Shown one piece after another: positions 35,081 to 43,859 of a DNA stretch of 64,000 nucleotides. The stretch is taken from NCBI RefSeq assembly GCF_016864555.1, contig NZ_CP044012.1, forward strand, positions 616,501 through 680,500. The letters run 5' to 3'. The DNA is from Sinorhizobium sp. BG8. GTDB taxonomy: Bacteria; Pseudomonadota; Alphaproteobacteria; Rhizobiales; Rhizobiaceae. The notes under the pieces are model-generated. The model made no database searches. It was not told where the DNA came from and saw only the letters and a program-made list of their open reading frames with translations. A program made the position numbers and the translations under genes. How positions within the stretch are numbered: the stretch's first letter is position 1; each line of letters starts with the position of its first letter.

Positions 35081-35835
35081 CACGTCGCCTCCGGGACGAA
35101 AGCTCCGGGCGGTATGCCGCCGCCCTCTCCGTAGGCCCGCTCGAGAGCATCCAGCATAGCCCACAGCACATCGCATTTGAAGACGAGCGCATCGATGACG
35201 GCTTGCTGTTTCTGCGGATCCGTCGCGTGCTGCAGCACATAGGCGAGGGCAAATTCTGAATCGCGAGAGGCCTGCTTGGGCCGCGGCGCGAAGTATTCGA
35301 GAATGTCAGAGGTCACGTAGCTGTATTTGGCCAGCATCGCAGGAACGCGTTCGCCGATGATGACGGGCGAGAACAGTTCTGTCAGCGACGAGGCAACGCT
35401 CTCCAGCAGGCTCCGGTTGGTGCAGAAGGACAGGTAGGCGCCGACGGCAAACCGCGTTGAGGGGAGCGCCAGACGTTCGCCCTTCACCAGATCGGCATCC
35501 AGGCCCAGCCCGACTGCGAGCTTCAGCCAGCGCGCGATGCCTCCATCCCATCCGGTCGATCCGTCGTGGTCCTCGATGCGCTTGCGCCACTCTGCACGAA
35601 ACTCCGGATCCTCGGAGCGTGCGATGATCATCGCGTCCTTGCGCGGGATCACCGCCTGGTAACAGTATCTGTTCAGGGCCCAGGCCTGCAATTGCCCCTT
35701 GGTGAGCGCTCCCGCCGTCATCTTGTGATGGAGCGGGTGTCGGTTGTGATAACGTGCGGCCCCCACTTCCCGCAGCACGGCCTCCAGCGCCGCTGGCGTC
35801 AATCCGTTTCTGGCCGCGTCTGCAAATTCACTCAA
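35080..35835 (-). CDS. pqqC: Pyrroloquinoline-quinone synthase PqqC
   Basis: 251 residues of the heme-oxygenase-like PqqC family. Motifs are YHNRHPLHHKMTAGALTKGQ, WALNRYCYQAVIPRKDA, DHDGSTGWDGGIARWL and the late FALAYVLQHATDPQ. It performs the final, oxygen-dependent ring closure and oxidation that yields PQQ. It overlaps pqqB by ATGA. Confidence 0.97.
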   Translation of the reverse strand: MSEFADAARNGLTPAALEAVLREVGAARYHNRHPLHHKMTAGALTKGQLQAWALNRYCYQAVIPRKDAMIIARSEDPEFRAEWRKRIEDHDGSTGWDGGIARWLKLAVGLGLDADLVKGERLALPSTRFAVGAYLSFCTNRSLLESVASSLTELFSPVIIGERVPAMLAKYSYVTSDILEYFAPRPKQASRDSEFALAYVLQHATDPQKQQAVIDALVFKCDVLWAMLDALERAYGEGGGIPPGAFVPEAT

Positions 35836-36770
35836 AGACTTATCTCCATCCCGTCATAGCCGATCTCCCAACCATTGGCCCTCACGACCGCAGCTTCCGC
35901 CGCCTCCTCGTCAAGGATCGGATTCGTGTTGTTGATGTGGACATAGATGCGGCGCGCGATCGCCACTTGGGCGAGCGCTGCCATGGATCCGTCGGCACCC
36001 GAGATATGGAGGTGCCCCATCCGCTTGCCGGTCTTCTGCCCGACACCCGCTGTCAGCATCTCCTCATCGGTGTAGACGGTTCCGTCGAAGAGCAGGCACG
36101 CCGCATCGGCAAGACGTTCCCGCAGGGCTTTATCGATGCCGGCACAGCCTGGAATATAAAACGCACTGCGGCGATCATCCCGGGATGAAACGCGAAGCCC
36201 GATAGTGTCGCCGATCTCCGTCCCAAATCCGTCTTGCGCCCGTTCCTGATCTTCAAGGAACAGCGCGATCTTTCCGGGTACGGGAAAGGCCTCGACAACG
36301 ACCGAAGTAGGCTCGCCCCGCCAGTCGCAAATCTCGGTGGGCACATTGAGCGGGAGCACACGACGGGAAACGACGCTCCGGTCCAGCACATTGAAGATGG
36401 TGTTGCTGTCGATGACATCCAGCACGCGCTGCGTGCCATAGATGACGAAAGGCTGCCGCTCGCGCAGGCTGAGCAGGCCGGCGATGTGGTCCACGTCGGC
36501 ATTGGTCAGGACTACCGCCTGGATTGGCGACCCGCGCAAGGGACCGTCCGGGAAAGGCTGCAATTCAGGCGTTGCGGCAATCTGCTCCCTGATATCCGGC
36601 GATGCGTTGAAGAGAATCCAATCCCTGCCGTTTGCGGACGCAGCCAAGCTCGACTGGGTCCGCGCCCTGAAACCGCTTTCGCCATTACGCGCGGCCCTGC
36701 TGAGCCGGTAGTTGCAGTTCCACTGGGGGAAGCCGCCGCCCGCTGCAGAGCCGACTATTTTCAAATGCAT
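35832..36770 (-). CDS. pqqB: PQQ biosynthesis protein PqqB (metallo-beta-lactamase fold)
   Basis: 312 residues from ATG 36770. Typical opening IVGSAAGGGFPQWNC and metal motif TNADVDHIAGLL in place of the HxHxDH of other family members, as usual in PqqB. HISGADGSMAAL and HINNTNPIL complete it. It hydroxylates the tyrosine of the PqqA-derived Glu-Tyr dipeptide. The start is set by similarity, since the frame is open further upstream. Confidence 0.96.
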   Translation of the reverse strand: MHLKIVGSAAGGGFPQWNCNYRLSRAARNGESGFRARTQSSLAASANGRDWILFNASPDIREQIAATPELQPFPDGPLRGSPIQAVVLTNADVDHIAGLLSLRERQPFVIYGTQRVLDVIDSNTIFNVLDRSVVSRRVLPLNVPTEICDWRGEPTSVVVEAFPVPGKIALFLEDQERAQDGFGTEIGDTIGLRVSSRDDRRSAFYIPGCAGIDKALRERLADAACLLFDGTVYTDEEMLTAGVGQKTGKRMGHLHISGADGSMAALAQVAIARRIYVHINNTNPILDEEAAEAAVVRANGWEIGYDGMEISL

Positions 36771-36800
36771 GAAATCTCGCCCCATCAACGGCAGAACACC

Positions 36801-36825
36801 GCCCCGTGCGACCGGCGCACAGGGC
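36801..36825 (-). terminator. Attenuator-like hairpin between pqqA and pqqB
   Basis: CCCTGTGCG and CGCACGGGG pair (one G-U) around a 5-base loop, in the 67-base gap between pqqA and pqqB. There is no T-tract. Such a hairpin would raise pqqA mRNA over the enzyme genes, a stoichiometry PQQ synthesis needs. Confidence 0.55.
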
Positions 36826-36837
36826 GATGCCATTCGG

Positions 36838-36933
36838 CTACTTCTTCACTTCCAGTTCAGCGGAACGGTAACGGGACATTTCCATCCCAACCGAAACCGT
36901 GCACATGGTCGGTTTTGTCCAGGTTTTCTTCAT
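36838..36933 (-). CDS. pqqA: PQQ precursor peptide PqqA
   Basis: A 31-residue gene that standard length cut-offs miss. It starts at ATG 36933 behind a perfect AAGGAGGAG and reads KKTWTKPTM...VGMEMSRYRSAEL. The conserved Glu18-x3-Tyr22, the two residues that become PQQ, are present. It directly precedes pqqB and lies 72 bases after the rhodanese-like gene. Confidence 0.97.
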   Translation of the reverse strand: MKKTWTKPTMCTVSVGMEMSRYRSAELEVKK

Positions 36934-37005
36934 CTACTCCTCCTTCCTGCCGAAGGTCACCTCTTTGACCTTCTTCCGGCTACGAGCGCCAATGCGGCGC
37001 AAGAC

Positions 37006-37563
37006 TTAGAACTCGAATGGCACGTTGCGTGTGGTGGGTAGCCCTGCCTCCGTCCAGCCGTCCGTCCCCAAGGGATACCAAAGAACGGACGTGTACCCCC
37101 AGGCGACAGCCCTCTTGGCGGCATTCCACGACATCCAGCAGTTGTTCATGCAGTAGAACACAATTTTCGTGTTCTTGTCATCCCCTGCGTGACTTCTCAG
37201 CCCCTCTTCGAAATAGGATTCCGTTTCCTTGTTGAGGATGCCGTAGCCCACATTGGCAAGCCAGACACTGCCCGGGATGTCCTCCCTGATCTTCTCCTTC
37301 CAGATCGTGCCCGCCGGAAGCTTGGCGGGCTTCGGATCGTGGGGAAGCACGTCAACGAACAAGGCGCCCTTCTCGCGCCACAGCGCGCTCGCCTCCTCCG
37401 TCGATATGACGGTGGCACCCTTCAACGTTGCAGGAATACTCGCCCGATAGTTCTCTGTTCGGAATCCATCGGGCTCGGGAACCACATCGGCGGCAAAGAC
37501 CATTCCATCCCAGGTCAGGACGAGTATGCTCAGAAGACCCGAAACGAAATTCCTTCCCTTCAT
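37006..37563 (-). CDS. PQQ-dependent catabolism-associated rhodanese-like protein (CMNNCW motif)
   Basis: 185 residues with a signal peptide (FVSGLLSILVLTWDGMVFA). The domain is rhodanese-like, but the active loop is FYCMNNCWMSWNAAKRA, a double-Cys/Trp motif typical of a family that accompanies PQQ enzymes. A GTDGWTEAGLPT end is also characteristic. It is probably periplasmic, possibly for redox or metal delivery to the quinoprotein. It is followed by pqqA. Confidence 0.87.
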   Translation of the reverse strand: MKGRNFVSGLLSILVLTWDGMVFAADVVPEPDGFRTENYRASIPATLKGATVISTEEASALWREKGALFVDVLPHDPKPAKLPAGTIWKEKIREDIPGSVWLANVGYGILNKETESYFEEGLRSHAGDDKNTKIVFYCMNNCWMSWNAAKRAVAWGYTSVLWYPLGTDGWTEAGLPTTRNVPFEF

Positions 37564-37602
37564 AGCAACGACTAGTCTCCACTAAGACCTTTGAAAGTCT
37601 GC

Positions 37603-38466
37603 CTATTCCGTTATCTGCTTCCCGGCTCCATCGAGCAGCGGCACATGATACCCAAGGAGTATCTTGTTGATCTCGGACTGGTTCTCCTTGATCACCTTGT
37701 TCAGCGTCCGCTTCCATTCCTGGTCGGAAGGACGAACACCCATGGTGATGCGATAGGACATGTGCCCCGCCTTCTCCTTCACGAGAGGCACCACAACCAG
37801 ATCGGGATCGACCTCCTGTGCGTAGAACCCGGCCATCGGGCCCCAAAGGACAGCAACGTCTATGTTACCACTCTTGAGGTCCTTGAGCATCACCTCGGCC
37901 ATTGACGGCGCGAGCCGGGTGTCAACCATCAGCGGATAGGGGTGAACGTTCCGCATCAGTCCGGCGTTGGCGATGTTGACAGCTGGGGGAGTTCCGGCCA
38001 CCAGCCCGATCCTCCTGCCCTTGAGGCGCTTGTCCTCCAGAGTGTCCAGCCCGTCCAGTCCCGCGTCCTTCTTGTAGGCGATGACATAGGTCGAGGTGTA
38101 GTAGGCATTGGTGTTCTGCACCAACTCGTCGCCTGCCGCGTACCCAATGATGACATCGCAACGATTGGCACGCAGTGTATTGCGCACGAAGCCCGTCGCC
38201 ATCGGATACCAGGTATAGGCAACCGACTTCCGTCCAGTCTTGGCCGCCACCAAATCGGCCAGCTTGTTCTCGAAGCCCTTCCCGTTCTCGTCGCTGAACG
38301 GCATGTTGGACGGGTCGGCACAGACGCGCAGCACGTCGGGGTCAACCAGTTCCCCTGCTGCGCCGAGTCCGGCCCCTTGTGCGAAGCACCACGACGGCAA
38401 TGCCGCTATTACGGCGACCAGGCACGCCGCGGCCCATCTGCGGCCACGGAGACGACCTGCCTGCAT
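37603..38466 (-). CDS. xoxJ: XoxJ, quinoprotein-associated periplasmic binding protein
   Basis: 287 residues from ATG 38466, with a signal peptide (AAACLVAVIAALPSWCFA). The mature protein resembles amino-acid-type ABC binding proteins: LRVCADPSNMPFSDENGKG and FENKLADLVAAKTGR, then RIGLVAGTPPAVN. It lies two bases after the cytochrome gene in the order xoxF-xoxG-xoxJ. XoxJ/MxaJ proteins are thought to help activate the methanol dehydrogenase rather than import a solute. Confidence 0.92.
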   Translation of the reverse strand: MQAGRLRGRRWAAACLVAVIAALPSWCFAQGAGLGAAGELVDPDVLRVCADPSNMPFSDENGKGFENKLADLVAAKTGRKSVAYTWYPMATGFVRNTLRANRCDVIIGYAAGDELVQNTNAYYTSTYVIAYKKDAGLDGLDTLEDKRLKGRRIGLVAGTPPAVNIANAGLMRNVHPYPLMVDTRLAPSMAEVMLKDLKSGNIDVAVLWGPMAGFYAQEVDPDLVVVPLVKEKAGHMSYRITMGVRPSDQEWKRTLNKVIKENQSEINKILLGYHVPLLDGAGKQITE

Positions 38467-38467
38467 G

Positions 38468-38992
38468 TCAGCCTCCCATGCAGGATGCTTCCTGCTCCTT
38501 CGCCGCCGCCGGCTTGTCTTCCTTCTTGGCCGGACGTCCGCGGCCAAGATCCCCGACCGAGCGAGCGCGCAGGTAGACGTAGATGTCATCCAGATAACAG
38601 TAGACGTTCTTGTTCTCGCCAAAGGCGGGCATCACGTTTTCCTTGCCTGCGCTGAAATTCTTGCGGCCTTCGGCAACGATCGAGAGGAAGTCGCCGTAGC
38701 TCAACGTCTCCAACGATTTCGTCAGGTTCGGCGCGAAAGACGATCCGGAACCATCGGCCCCGTGACAGACGTGACATTCCGAATTGAAACGGCGGAAGCC
38801 GCTGAAAGTATACCAGTCGACCGTCCCGTCATCCTTGATGTGGAATGTCGGCGAGCCTTCGGCGTCAAAATATTTTCCATTCTCGTTGGAGGCCACGGCT
38901 GCCGCTGCCTTGTCGTCGGCGTTGGCAATTGCCGTGCTCCCCAGGAGCGTAATCACAATGGCAGCGGTAAAAGATTTCAGAGTAACAGGCAT
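38468..38992 (-). CDS. xoxG: Cytochrome c XoxG, electron acceptor of methanol dehydrogenase
   Basis: 174 residues from ATG 38992 (GAGGT upstream). Signal peptide AAIVITLLGSTAIANA, then one heme site CHVCHG (preceded by RRFNSE) and a likely axial Met in VMPAFGEN. The tail is Lys/Ala/Pro-rich and ends in EASCMGG. It accepts electrons from XoxF in the periplasm. A terminator-like hairpin separates it from xoxF. Confidence 0.93.
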   Translation of the reverse strand: MPVTLKSFTAAIVITLLGSTAIANADDKAAAAVASNENGKYFDAEGSPTFHIKDDGTVDWYTFSGFRRFNSECHVCHGADGSGSSFAPNLTKSLETLSYGDFLSIVAEGRKNFSAGKENVMPAFGENKNVYCYLDDIYVYLRARSVGDLGRGRPAKKEDKPAAAKEQEASCMGG

Positions 38993-39077
38993 CAGGACCT
39001 CGTGTTCCATTCACATGAACAGCACTGACCGCACCACTGCACAGGTGGCGGACGACAGGTGCAAGGTTGCGGAAACG

Positions 39078-39114
39078 ACAAACCCGGTCGCTGGTCACAT
39101 GTGACCGGGTTTGT
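39078..39114 (-). terminator. Hairpin terminator/attenuator between xoxF and xoxG
   Basis: ACAAACCCGGTC and GACCGGGTTTGT form a perfect 12-bp stem around a 13-base loop, 33 bases past the xoxF stop. It ends with a short T-rich stretch. As xoxG and xoxJ follow on the same strand, partial read-through is likely, giving more xoxF than xoxG transcript. Confidence 0.75.
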
Positions 39115-39147
39115 GTTGTTGTGCGCCAGAAGGCGCGTCCCGGTGGC

Positions 39148-41052
39148 TTACCGATCCGGAACCGTGAAGACGGTCAACTGGCCGCCCAGGGTCGTGTAGT
39201 CGGCAAGGCTGGCGTATCCGCCAACTGCGCCGAGACCGGCAGTACCCACAACAGTGGCTTCGTCGCCCTGTTCTCTGCCCTGGTCGACCGCACCGTGCCA
39301 CGCGGCAGCGTTGTCAGCCTCCAGTAGCCCGGCTGCCAGACCGATACCGGCCCAGCCACCCACACCGGACAGCACAGCGATGTACTGCTTGCCCTTGTGC
39401 TCATATGTGGTGACGTTGCCGATGATGCCGGATGGCGTCTTGAACTTGTAGAGTTCGTTGCCGTCCTTATCGACAGCCTTGAGGTAGCCCTCAAGAGTAC
39501 CGTAGAAGACAACGTCTCCATCCGTTGCAAGAGCACCGGACCAGACGGAGAACTGCTCGGGCTTGGACCAGACGATCTCCCCCTTTGCAGCATCCCAGGC
39601 AATAAAATTGCCCATCCCGCCGTGGCTGTTCGGTGCCGGGAACATGGAAACGGTGGCCCCGACATAAGGTTGGCCAGCGGTGTAGCTCACCTTGTAGGGT
39701 TCGTAGTCCATGCAGACGTGGTTGGTCGGAATGTAGAACAGCTTAGTCTTCGGCGAGTAGGCCGCTGGCTGCTGGTCCTTCGTGCCGAGAGCGGCGGGGC
39801 AGACGCCCGTGGTGTTGACGTCTTCGCCGTTCTTGTCCGTCGAGTACTTGTCGACGACGATCGGACGGCCATAGTCCTTGCTGCTCTTGTCCATGACGAC
39901 TTCCGTCGCCCAGTTGACGGCAGGATCATACTTCTTCGCAACCAGAAGCTCGCCGGTGGCTCTATCGAGCGTGTAGGCGAAGCCGTTTCTGTCTGGATGG
40001 AAGAGAATGTCCCGAGGCTTGCCGTCGATTTCGATGCCGTCCGCGAGGATCATCTCGTTGACGCCGTCATAGTCCCATTCGTCGTGTGGTGTCATCTGGT
40101 AGAGCCACTTGGCCACACCAGTGTCGGCATCACGCGCCATGATGGTCATCGACCAGCGATTGTCGCCCGGCCGCTGGACCGGGTTCCAGGTCGACGGGTT
40201 GCCGGTACCGTAGAAGATGAGATTGAGCTTAGGATCGTAGCTGTACCAACCCCATGTGGTGCCGCCGCCGATCTTCCACTGATCTCCTTCCCAGGTGTTC
40301 GTCCCGGAATCGGCGCCAACCGGCTTTCCGAGGTGGGTCGTCTTTTCCGGATCGATCAGCGTTTCCTTGTCGGATCCCATGGAATAGGCGCGCCATGCGA
40401 CCTTGCCGTCACTGATGTTGTAGGCGGTGAGCGATCCACGAACGCCGAATTCGCCGCCGGAGATACCGACGACAACCTTGTCCTTCACCACCATGGGTGC
40501 AGACGTACCGGATTCACCCTTGCTGCCGTCTGCAACGTCGCCGTTCTTGACGGACCAGGCAACCTTGCCGGTTTTCGCATCAAGCGCGACGAGAGTCGTG
40601 TCGGCCTGATAGAGGAAGATCTTGCCGTCGCCATATGCAACGCCACGGTTGACCGTGTCGCAGCACATGATTGGAATGACGTTGGAATCCTGCCGGGGTT
40701 CGTATTTCCAGAGGATCTTGCCGTCGTTGTTCAGGTCGAGTGCATAAACGGTGTTTGGATAAGGAGCATGAACATACATCACGTCGCCGACAATGAGCGG
40801 GCCTCCCTCATGGCCGCGCAGGACGCCGGTGGAGAAGGTCCAGGCAACCTGGAGATCCTTCACGTTGTCCTTGTTGATCTTGTTCAGCGTGGAATAGCGG
40901 GTGTTGGCATAGTCACCCGTCTGTATTGCCCAGTTCTTGTTGTCTGAAATCAGTTTCTGAAGATCGTCGTTGGCTAAGGCTCCCCCCGCCAACAACAGGG
41001 ACGTGGCGGTGGCCGCCAATCCCCATTTCAAGAAATTTCTATGTACACGCAT
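39148..41052 (-). CDS. xoxF: Lanthanide-dependent methanol dehydrogenase XoxF
   Basis: 634 residues from ATG 41052 with GGGAGGAC upstream and a signal peptide ending GGALA. It is an eight-bladed PQQ propeller: vicinal disulfide Cys130-Cys131 ([11 protein letters not shown]), and the active-site region [11 protein letters not shown] with catalytic Asp327 and the extra Asp329 that marks lanthanide (XoxF) rather than calcium (MxaF) enzymes. Near the C terminus, between [11 protein letters not shown] and [12 protein letters not shown], there is an unusual ~25-residue stretch rich in Ala, Glu and Asp. It oxidises methanol, and perhaps other alcohols, to aldehyde, passing electrons to XoxG. Confidence 0.96.
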   Translation of the reverse strand: MRVHRNFLKWGLAATATSLLLAGGALANDDLQKLISDNKNWAIQTGDYANTRYSTLNKINKDNVKDLQVAWTFSTGVLRGHEGGPLIVGDVMYVHAPYPNTVYALDLNNDGKILWKYEPRQDSNVIPIMCCDTVNRGVAYGDGKIFLYQADTTLVALDAKTGKVAWSVKNGDVADGSKGESGTSAPMVVKDKVVVGISGGEFGVRGSLTAYNISDGKVAWRAYSMGSDKETLIDPEKTTHLGKPVGADSGTNTWEGDQWKIGGGTTWGWYSYDPKLNLIFYGTGNPSTWNPVQRPGDNRWSMTIMARDADTGVAKWLYQMTPHDEWDYDGVNEMILADGIEIDGKPRDILFHPDRNGFAYTLDRATGELLVAKKYDPAVNWATEVVMDKSSKDYGRPIVVDKYSTDKNGEDVNTTGVCPAALGTKDQQPAAYSPKTKLFYIPTNHVCMDYEPYKVSYTAGQPYVGATVSMFPAPNSHGGMGNFIAWDAAKGEIVWSKPEQFSVWSGALATDGDVVFYGTLEGYLKAVDKDGNELYKFKTPSGIIGNVTTYEHKGKQYIAVLSGVGGWAGIGLAAGLLEADNAAAWHGAVDQGREQGDEATVVGTAGLGAVGGYASLADYTTLGGQLTVFTVPDR

Positions 41053-41435
41053 TTTAGTCCTCCCTTTGGTCACACGGATGGCCCGATGTGATGCCCTCCA
41101 GGTAACCAGGGGCCCGCGCCATCAGCTCAGCATGTGGGAAGTATTTCCGGCAGCGTGTCACGACCTAAGCCAGGCACGCAGAGGGCACCGTTACTGCCCA
41201 CCCCGCTGTGGCCTACGAAGACTGTCACCACTCCCTTGACGGCGACGTCCTTGAAGCCGGAAACACAAGGACCATAAGAGATGGTTTTGCTTTGCGCAAG
41301 ACTCTTCAATGCTTTATGTGCATTGCAACGCAAACACAGAATATTGCACTGCAATGTATTTATCGATTGAGATTGGCTGTCCCGCATCTATTATAGACTT
41401 GAAGACCACTGATCAACACTTGAGAGACTTTTGAA
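41053..41435. promoter_or_regulatory. Divergent promoter region of xoxF and a small secreted-protein gene
   Basis: 383 bases, no gene inside. The right third holds three TTGC/GCAA inverted repeats: TTGCGCAA at 41294-41301, TTGCAACGCAA at 41325-41335 and TTGCACTGCAA at 41346-41356. The last two have centres 21 bases apart, two helical turns. They would suit a response regulator controlling methanol oxidation. The stretch 41160-41280 shows nothing I can name. Confidence 0.5.
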
Positions 41436-41798
41436 ATGCCCGTTTTTACACGATATTTTCAGGTCGCAGGCTTCTCGGCCTTCGCAATTGCAGCATTTTT
41501 TTCCACTTCCTCAGTCAAGGCCGCTGCGGATTACCCGACGTCGGTCGTCGCGGAATACGTGTATGCTTGCATGAAAGCCAACGGTGAGAATCGAAACATG
41601 CTCGATCGCTGCTCGTGCTCAATCGATGTCATCGCTTCCATCGTGACTTACGACCACTACGTCACCGCCGCCACGTTCAAGGAAATGGGTCTCGTCAGTG
41701 GCGAAAAAGGCGTTCTGTTTCGCGAGAGCGCCCCGGCCAAGGCTGCCCTTACCGAGCTGAAAAGGGCACAGGCGGAAGCCGACGTGCGCTGCTTCTAA
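41436..41798 (+). CDS. Small secreted Cys-containing protein divergent from xoxF
   Basis: 120 residues with a signal peptide (FSAFAIAAFFSTSSVKAAA). The mature part has YACMKANGENRNMLDRCSCSID and ends in VRCF, four cysteines that can form two disulfides. I recognise no domain. The location, across the xoxF promoter region, suggests a periplasmic accessory of the methanol dehydrogenase system (inference). No other gene is in its operon. Confidence 0.72.
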   Translation: MPVFTRYFQVAGFSAFAIAAFFSTSSVKAAADYPTSVVAEYVYACMKANGENRNMLDRCSCSIDVIASIVTYDHYVTAATFKEMGLVSGEKGVLFRESAPAKAALTELKRAQAEADVRCF

Positions 41799-41904
41799 AG
41801 CCCGGCAATCAAGGTCGCTTTCCCCAAAACCCGCTCCCGCGTCAGGACAGGCATGCCCGGCGCAATGGTCCCGGGAACCAGTCGTAGCGGCATGAGTCCA
41901 CCGC

Positions 41905-42768
41905 TCACTGCAATGCCATCGGGTCGTCGAACGGCCACTCGTGCCTGAAGGTATTTTCTTCGGTGTCGCCCGCCTCGACGTCGATCGGCTGCCCCTTGCT
42001 GGCAGCGAACTCGAAGCGGAAGTTAGGGTCTTCCGATATCGAGATCCCGCTTTCCATGCGGAAGATGAGGCGATCCCCCTGCTTGATCGACAGCGCGTTG
42101 ATGAAATGCGGCGGAATGTAATAGCGGGTGATCTGGTCCATCTGCAGGCCCGAATTGTTCGGATGCCTTATCAGCAGTTGCATGTCCGTCGAATGACCGC
42201 GGGGGCTTGCACCATTTGGGTCGAAGGCAAAGACCCGCAATTTCATCTTCCCGAGCGATGCCTTCGCCTCATCCTGGTTCTTGAGCGCAGGCGCCGAGCA
42301 CCCGCCGGATGCCTTGACGTAGGTCTTCGTCATATGCAGCGCACCATCCGACGTTTCGGCAATGGCCCGTATATAGGAATAGTCGTTGACGCGCAGTCGC
42401 GTTGAGAGATGTGTTACCGCGGCGTCCTTGCCGAAGGTGAAGACCGCAGCGACGGGCGCCGGGTTTGCATCAACGATGAGCGTGACCGCGCGGATCCGAC
42501 CCGGATCGCCAGCGAGGTCCAGGCGAAGGTCGACCGGCACGAGCGCAGCGTCCTGCGCACGCTTGGGGGCCTCCAGGCTGACGACGCCTGCGGCGTCTCC
42601 GATTGAGCGATCACCGAAGACGTCTGTCTTCATGCTCTCCCACCGTGCTTCTGAGGGTTCCTTGGATTGTGCGAGGGCGGATGTGGGCACGACAGCTCCT
42701 GCGGCGACAAGGAAAACCACCGCGGCAAGACGGGAAAGACCACTCCACTGAACCACTGTTCTCATCAT
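41905..42768 (-). CDS. Quinoprotein dehydrogenase-associated SoxYZ-like carrier
   Basis: 287 residues from ATG 42768 (GAGGACGTGG upstream), with a signal peptide (AAVVFLVAAGAVVPTSALA). The first part is SoxY-like and includes the KASGGCSAPA loop with the carrier Cys. The second is SoxZ-like (HPNNSGLQMDQITRYYIP, then NFRFEFAA). This fused Y-Z form occurs with PQQ/methanol dehydrogenases. It may relay sulfur or electrons. It ends the ABC/metallohydrolase operon. Confidence 0.87.
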   Translation of the reverse strand: MMRTVVQWSGLSRLAAVVFLVAAGAVVPTSALAQSKEPSEARWESMKTDVFGDRSIGDAAGVVSLEAPKRAQDAALVPVDLRLDLAGDPGRIRAVTLIVDANPAPVAAVFTFGKDAAVTHLSTRLRVNDYSYIRAIAETSDGALHMTKTYVKASGGCSAPALKNQDEAKASLGKMKLRVFAFDPNGASPRGHSTDMQLLIRHPNNSGLQMDQITRYYIPPHFINALSIKQGDRLIFRMESGISISEDPNFRFEFAASKGQPIDVEAGDTEENTFRHEWPFDDPMALQ

Positions 42769-42881
42769 TTCCACGTCCTCCACTGAAGAAAGCAGCCGAG
42801 CAGGTTCCTGCCCTTGTTTTCGGCATTCCCCCGGACTGACGGCAGTGCCGCTCCACGGAGCATGCACCGCCGCGCAACAGT

Positions 42882-43847
42882 TTACTCCCACTCGAGCTCC
42901 GCAAAAACTGCCGTCGCATTCCGCTCGTTGTGTTCGTCGAAAAGGCTCCAGCGCCCGCGCTCGCTTTCACCGGCCGACTGAACGGCCTTCGAAAGCGGCA
43001 CCCCGCCCGAGATAGCCTTGCGAATATCGGCAACAAGCGCCTGAAAGTAACGTCTCTCCGGTTCGAGAGCTGTCGGCCAATCGGAGGGAACCGGACCGTG
43101 ACCAGGGATTGCGCGCTTGGCCGGTATTGCGGCCAGCGCATCGAGCTGCGCCATCCACCCCTTGATCGAGCCATCGAGCGTCGGGAGATGATCAACGAAA
43201 CAGAGATCGCCTGTGAAGAGTGTTCCGGTTTCCCTGTCCAGCACGGTCAGGTCGTTGTCGGTGTGCGCCGCCTTCCATGGCGTCAGGAGAAGCGTGCGTC
43301 CACCGAGATCGATTTCCCCGGGTTCGGCAATCAGCCGTGTCGGCGGCACAATGCGGACACCCGCCATCAGTGCGTCACCCATCATGGCGCGATAGTTCCG
43401 CAGGTAGAATTCCCCCCGGCTCGCCAGCGCCCGCGGCAGATTGTGGTGGCCAACGATGACTGCACCCGCGTCTGCGAATGCGGCATTGCCGAAGGTGTGA
43501 TCCGGGTGCATATGGGTGTTTATGAGGTAGCGTATCGGCAAAGGAGTCGTGCTGCTGATGGCCTCGATCAGCGCCCGAGCCTCGACGAGGCTGCCACCAC
43601 TGTCGATGACGGCCACGCTCTCGCCCCCGACGACGAAACCGAGATTGCAGATTTCTCCCCCGTTGGCTTCGGTCATCAGGTCTACAGCACCCGTGAAAGC
43701 GTAGACCCCGTCCGCCACCTTCCTTACGGGCAGGGCCTCGACGGCCGAAACCGCGCGGCGGGCGAACGTCGCAGGCCCGGACAGGCTCGCCGCTGCTAGG
43801 GCGAAAGCCGATTTCAGGATGGAGCGCCGGGTGCTGCGGTTTTTCAT
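42882..43847 (-). CDS. Quinoprotein relay zinc metallohydrolase (metallo-beta-lactamase fold)
   Basis: 321 residues with a Tat-like signal (STRRSILKSAFALAAASL). Metal motif THMHPDHTFGN (HxHxDH), then HTDNDLTVLD and GTLFTGDLCFVDH, and a late GHGPVP. The family is associated with PQQ relay systems together with the SoxYZ-like carrier, which is the next gene in the operon. Its substrate is unknown. It is periplasmic by its signal. Confidence 0.88.
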   Translation of the reverse strand: MKNRSTRRSILKSAFALAAASLSGPATFARRAVSAVEALPVRKVADGVYAFTGAVDLMTEANGGEICNLGFVVGGESVAVIDSGGSLVEARALIEAISSTTPLPIRYLINTHMHPDHTFGNAAFADAGAVIVGHHNLPRALASRGEFYLRNYRAMMGDALMAGVRIVPPTRLIAEPGEIDLGGRTLLLTPWKAAHTDNDLTVLDRETGTLFTGDLCFVDHLPTLDGSIKGWMAQLDALAAIPAKRAIPGHGPVPSDWPTALEPERRYFQALVADIRKAISGGVPLSKAVQSAGESERGRWSLFDEHNERNATAVFAELEWE

Positions 43848-43859
43848 GCCGGTTCCTCG

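Noticed and set aside
39397-40947. 516-residue plus-strand open frame opposite xoxF
   Set aside because: No start context or domain; xoxF on the other strand is unambiguous.
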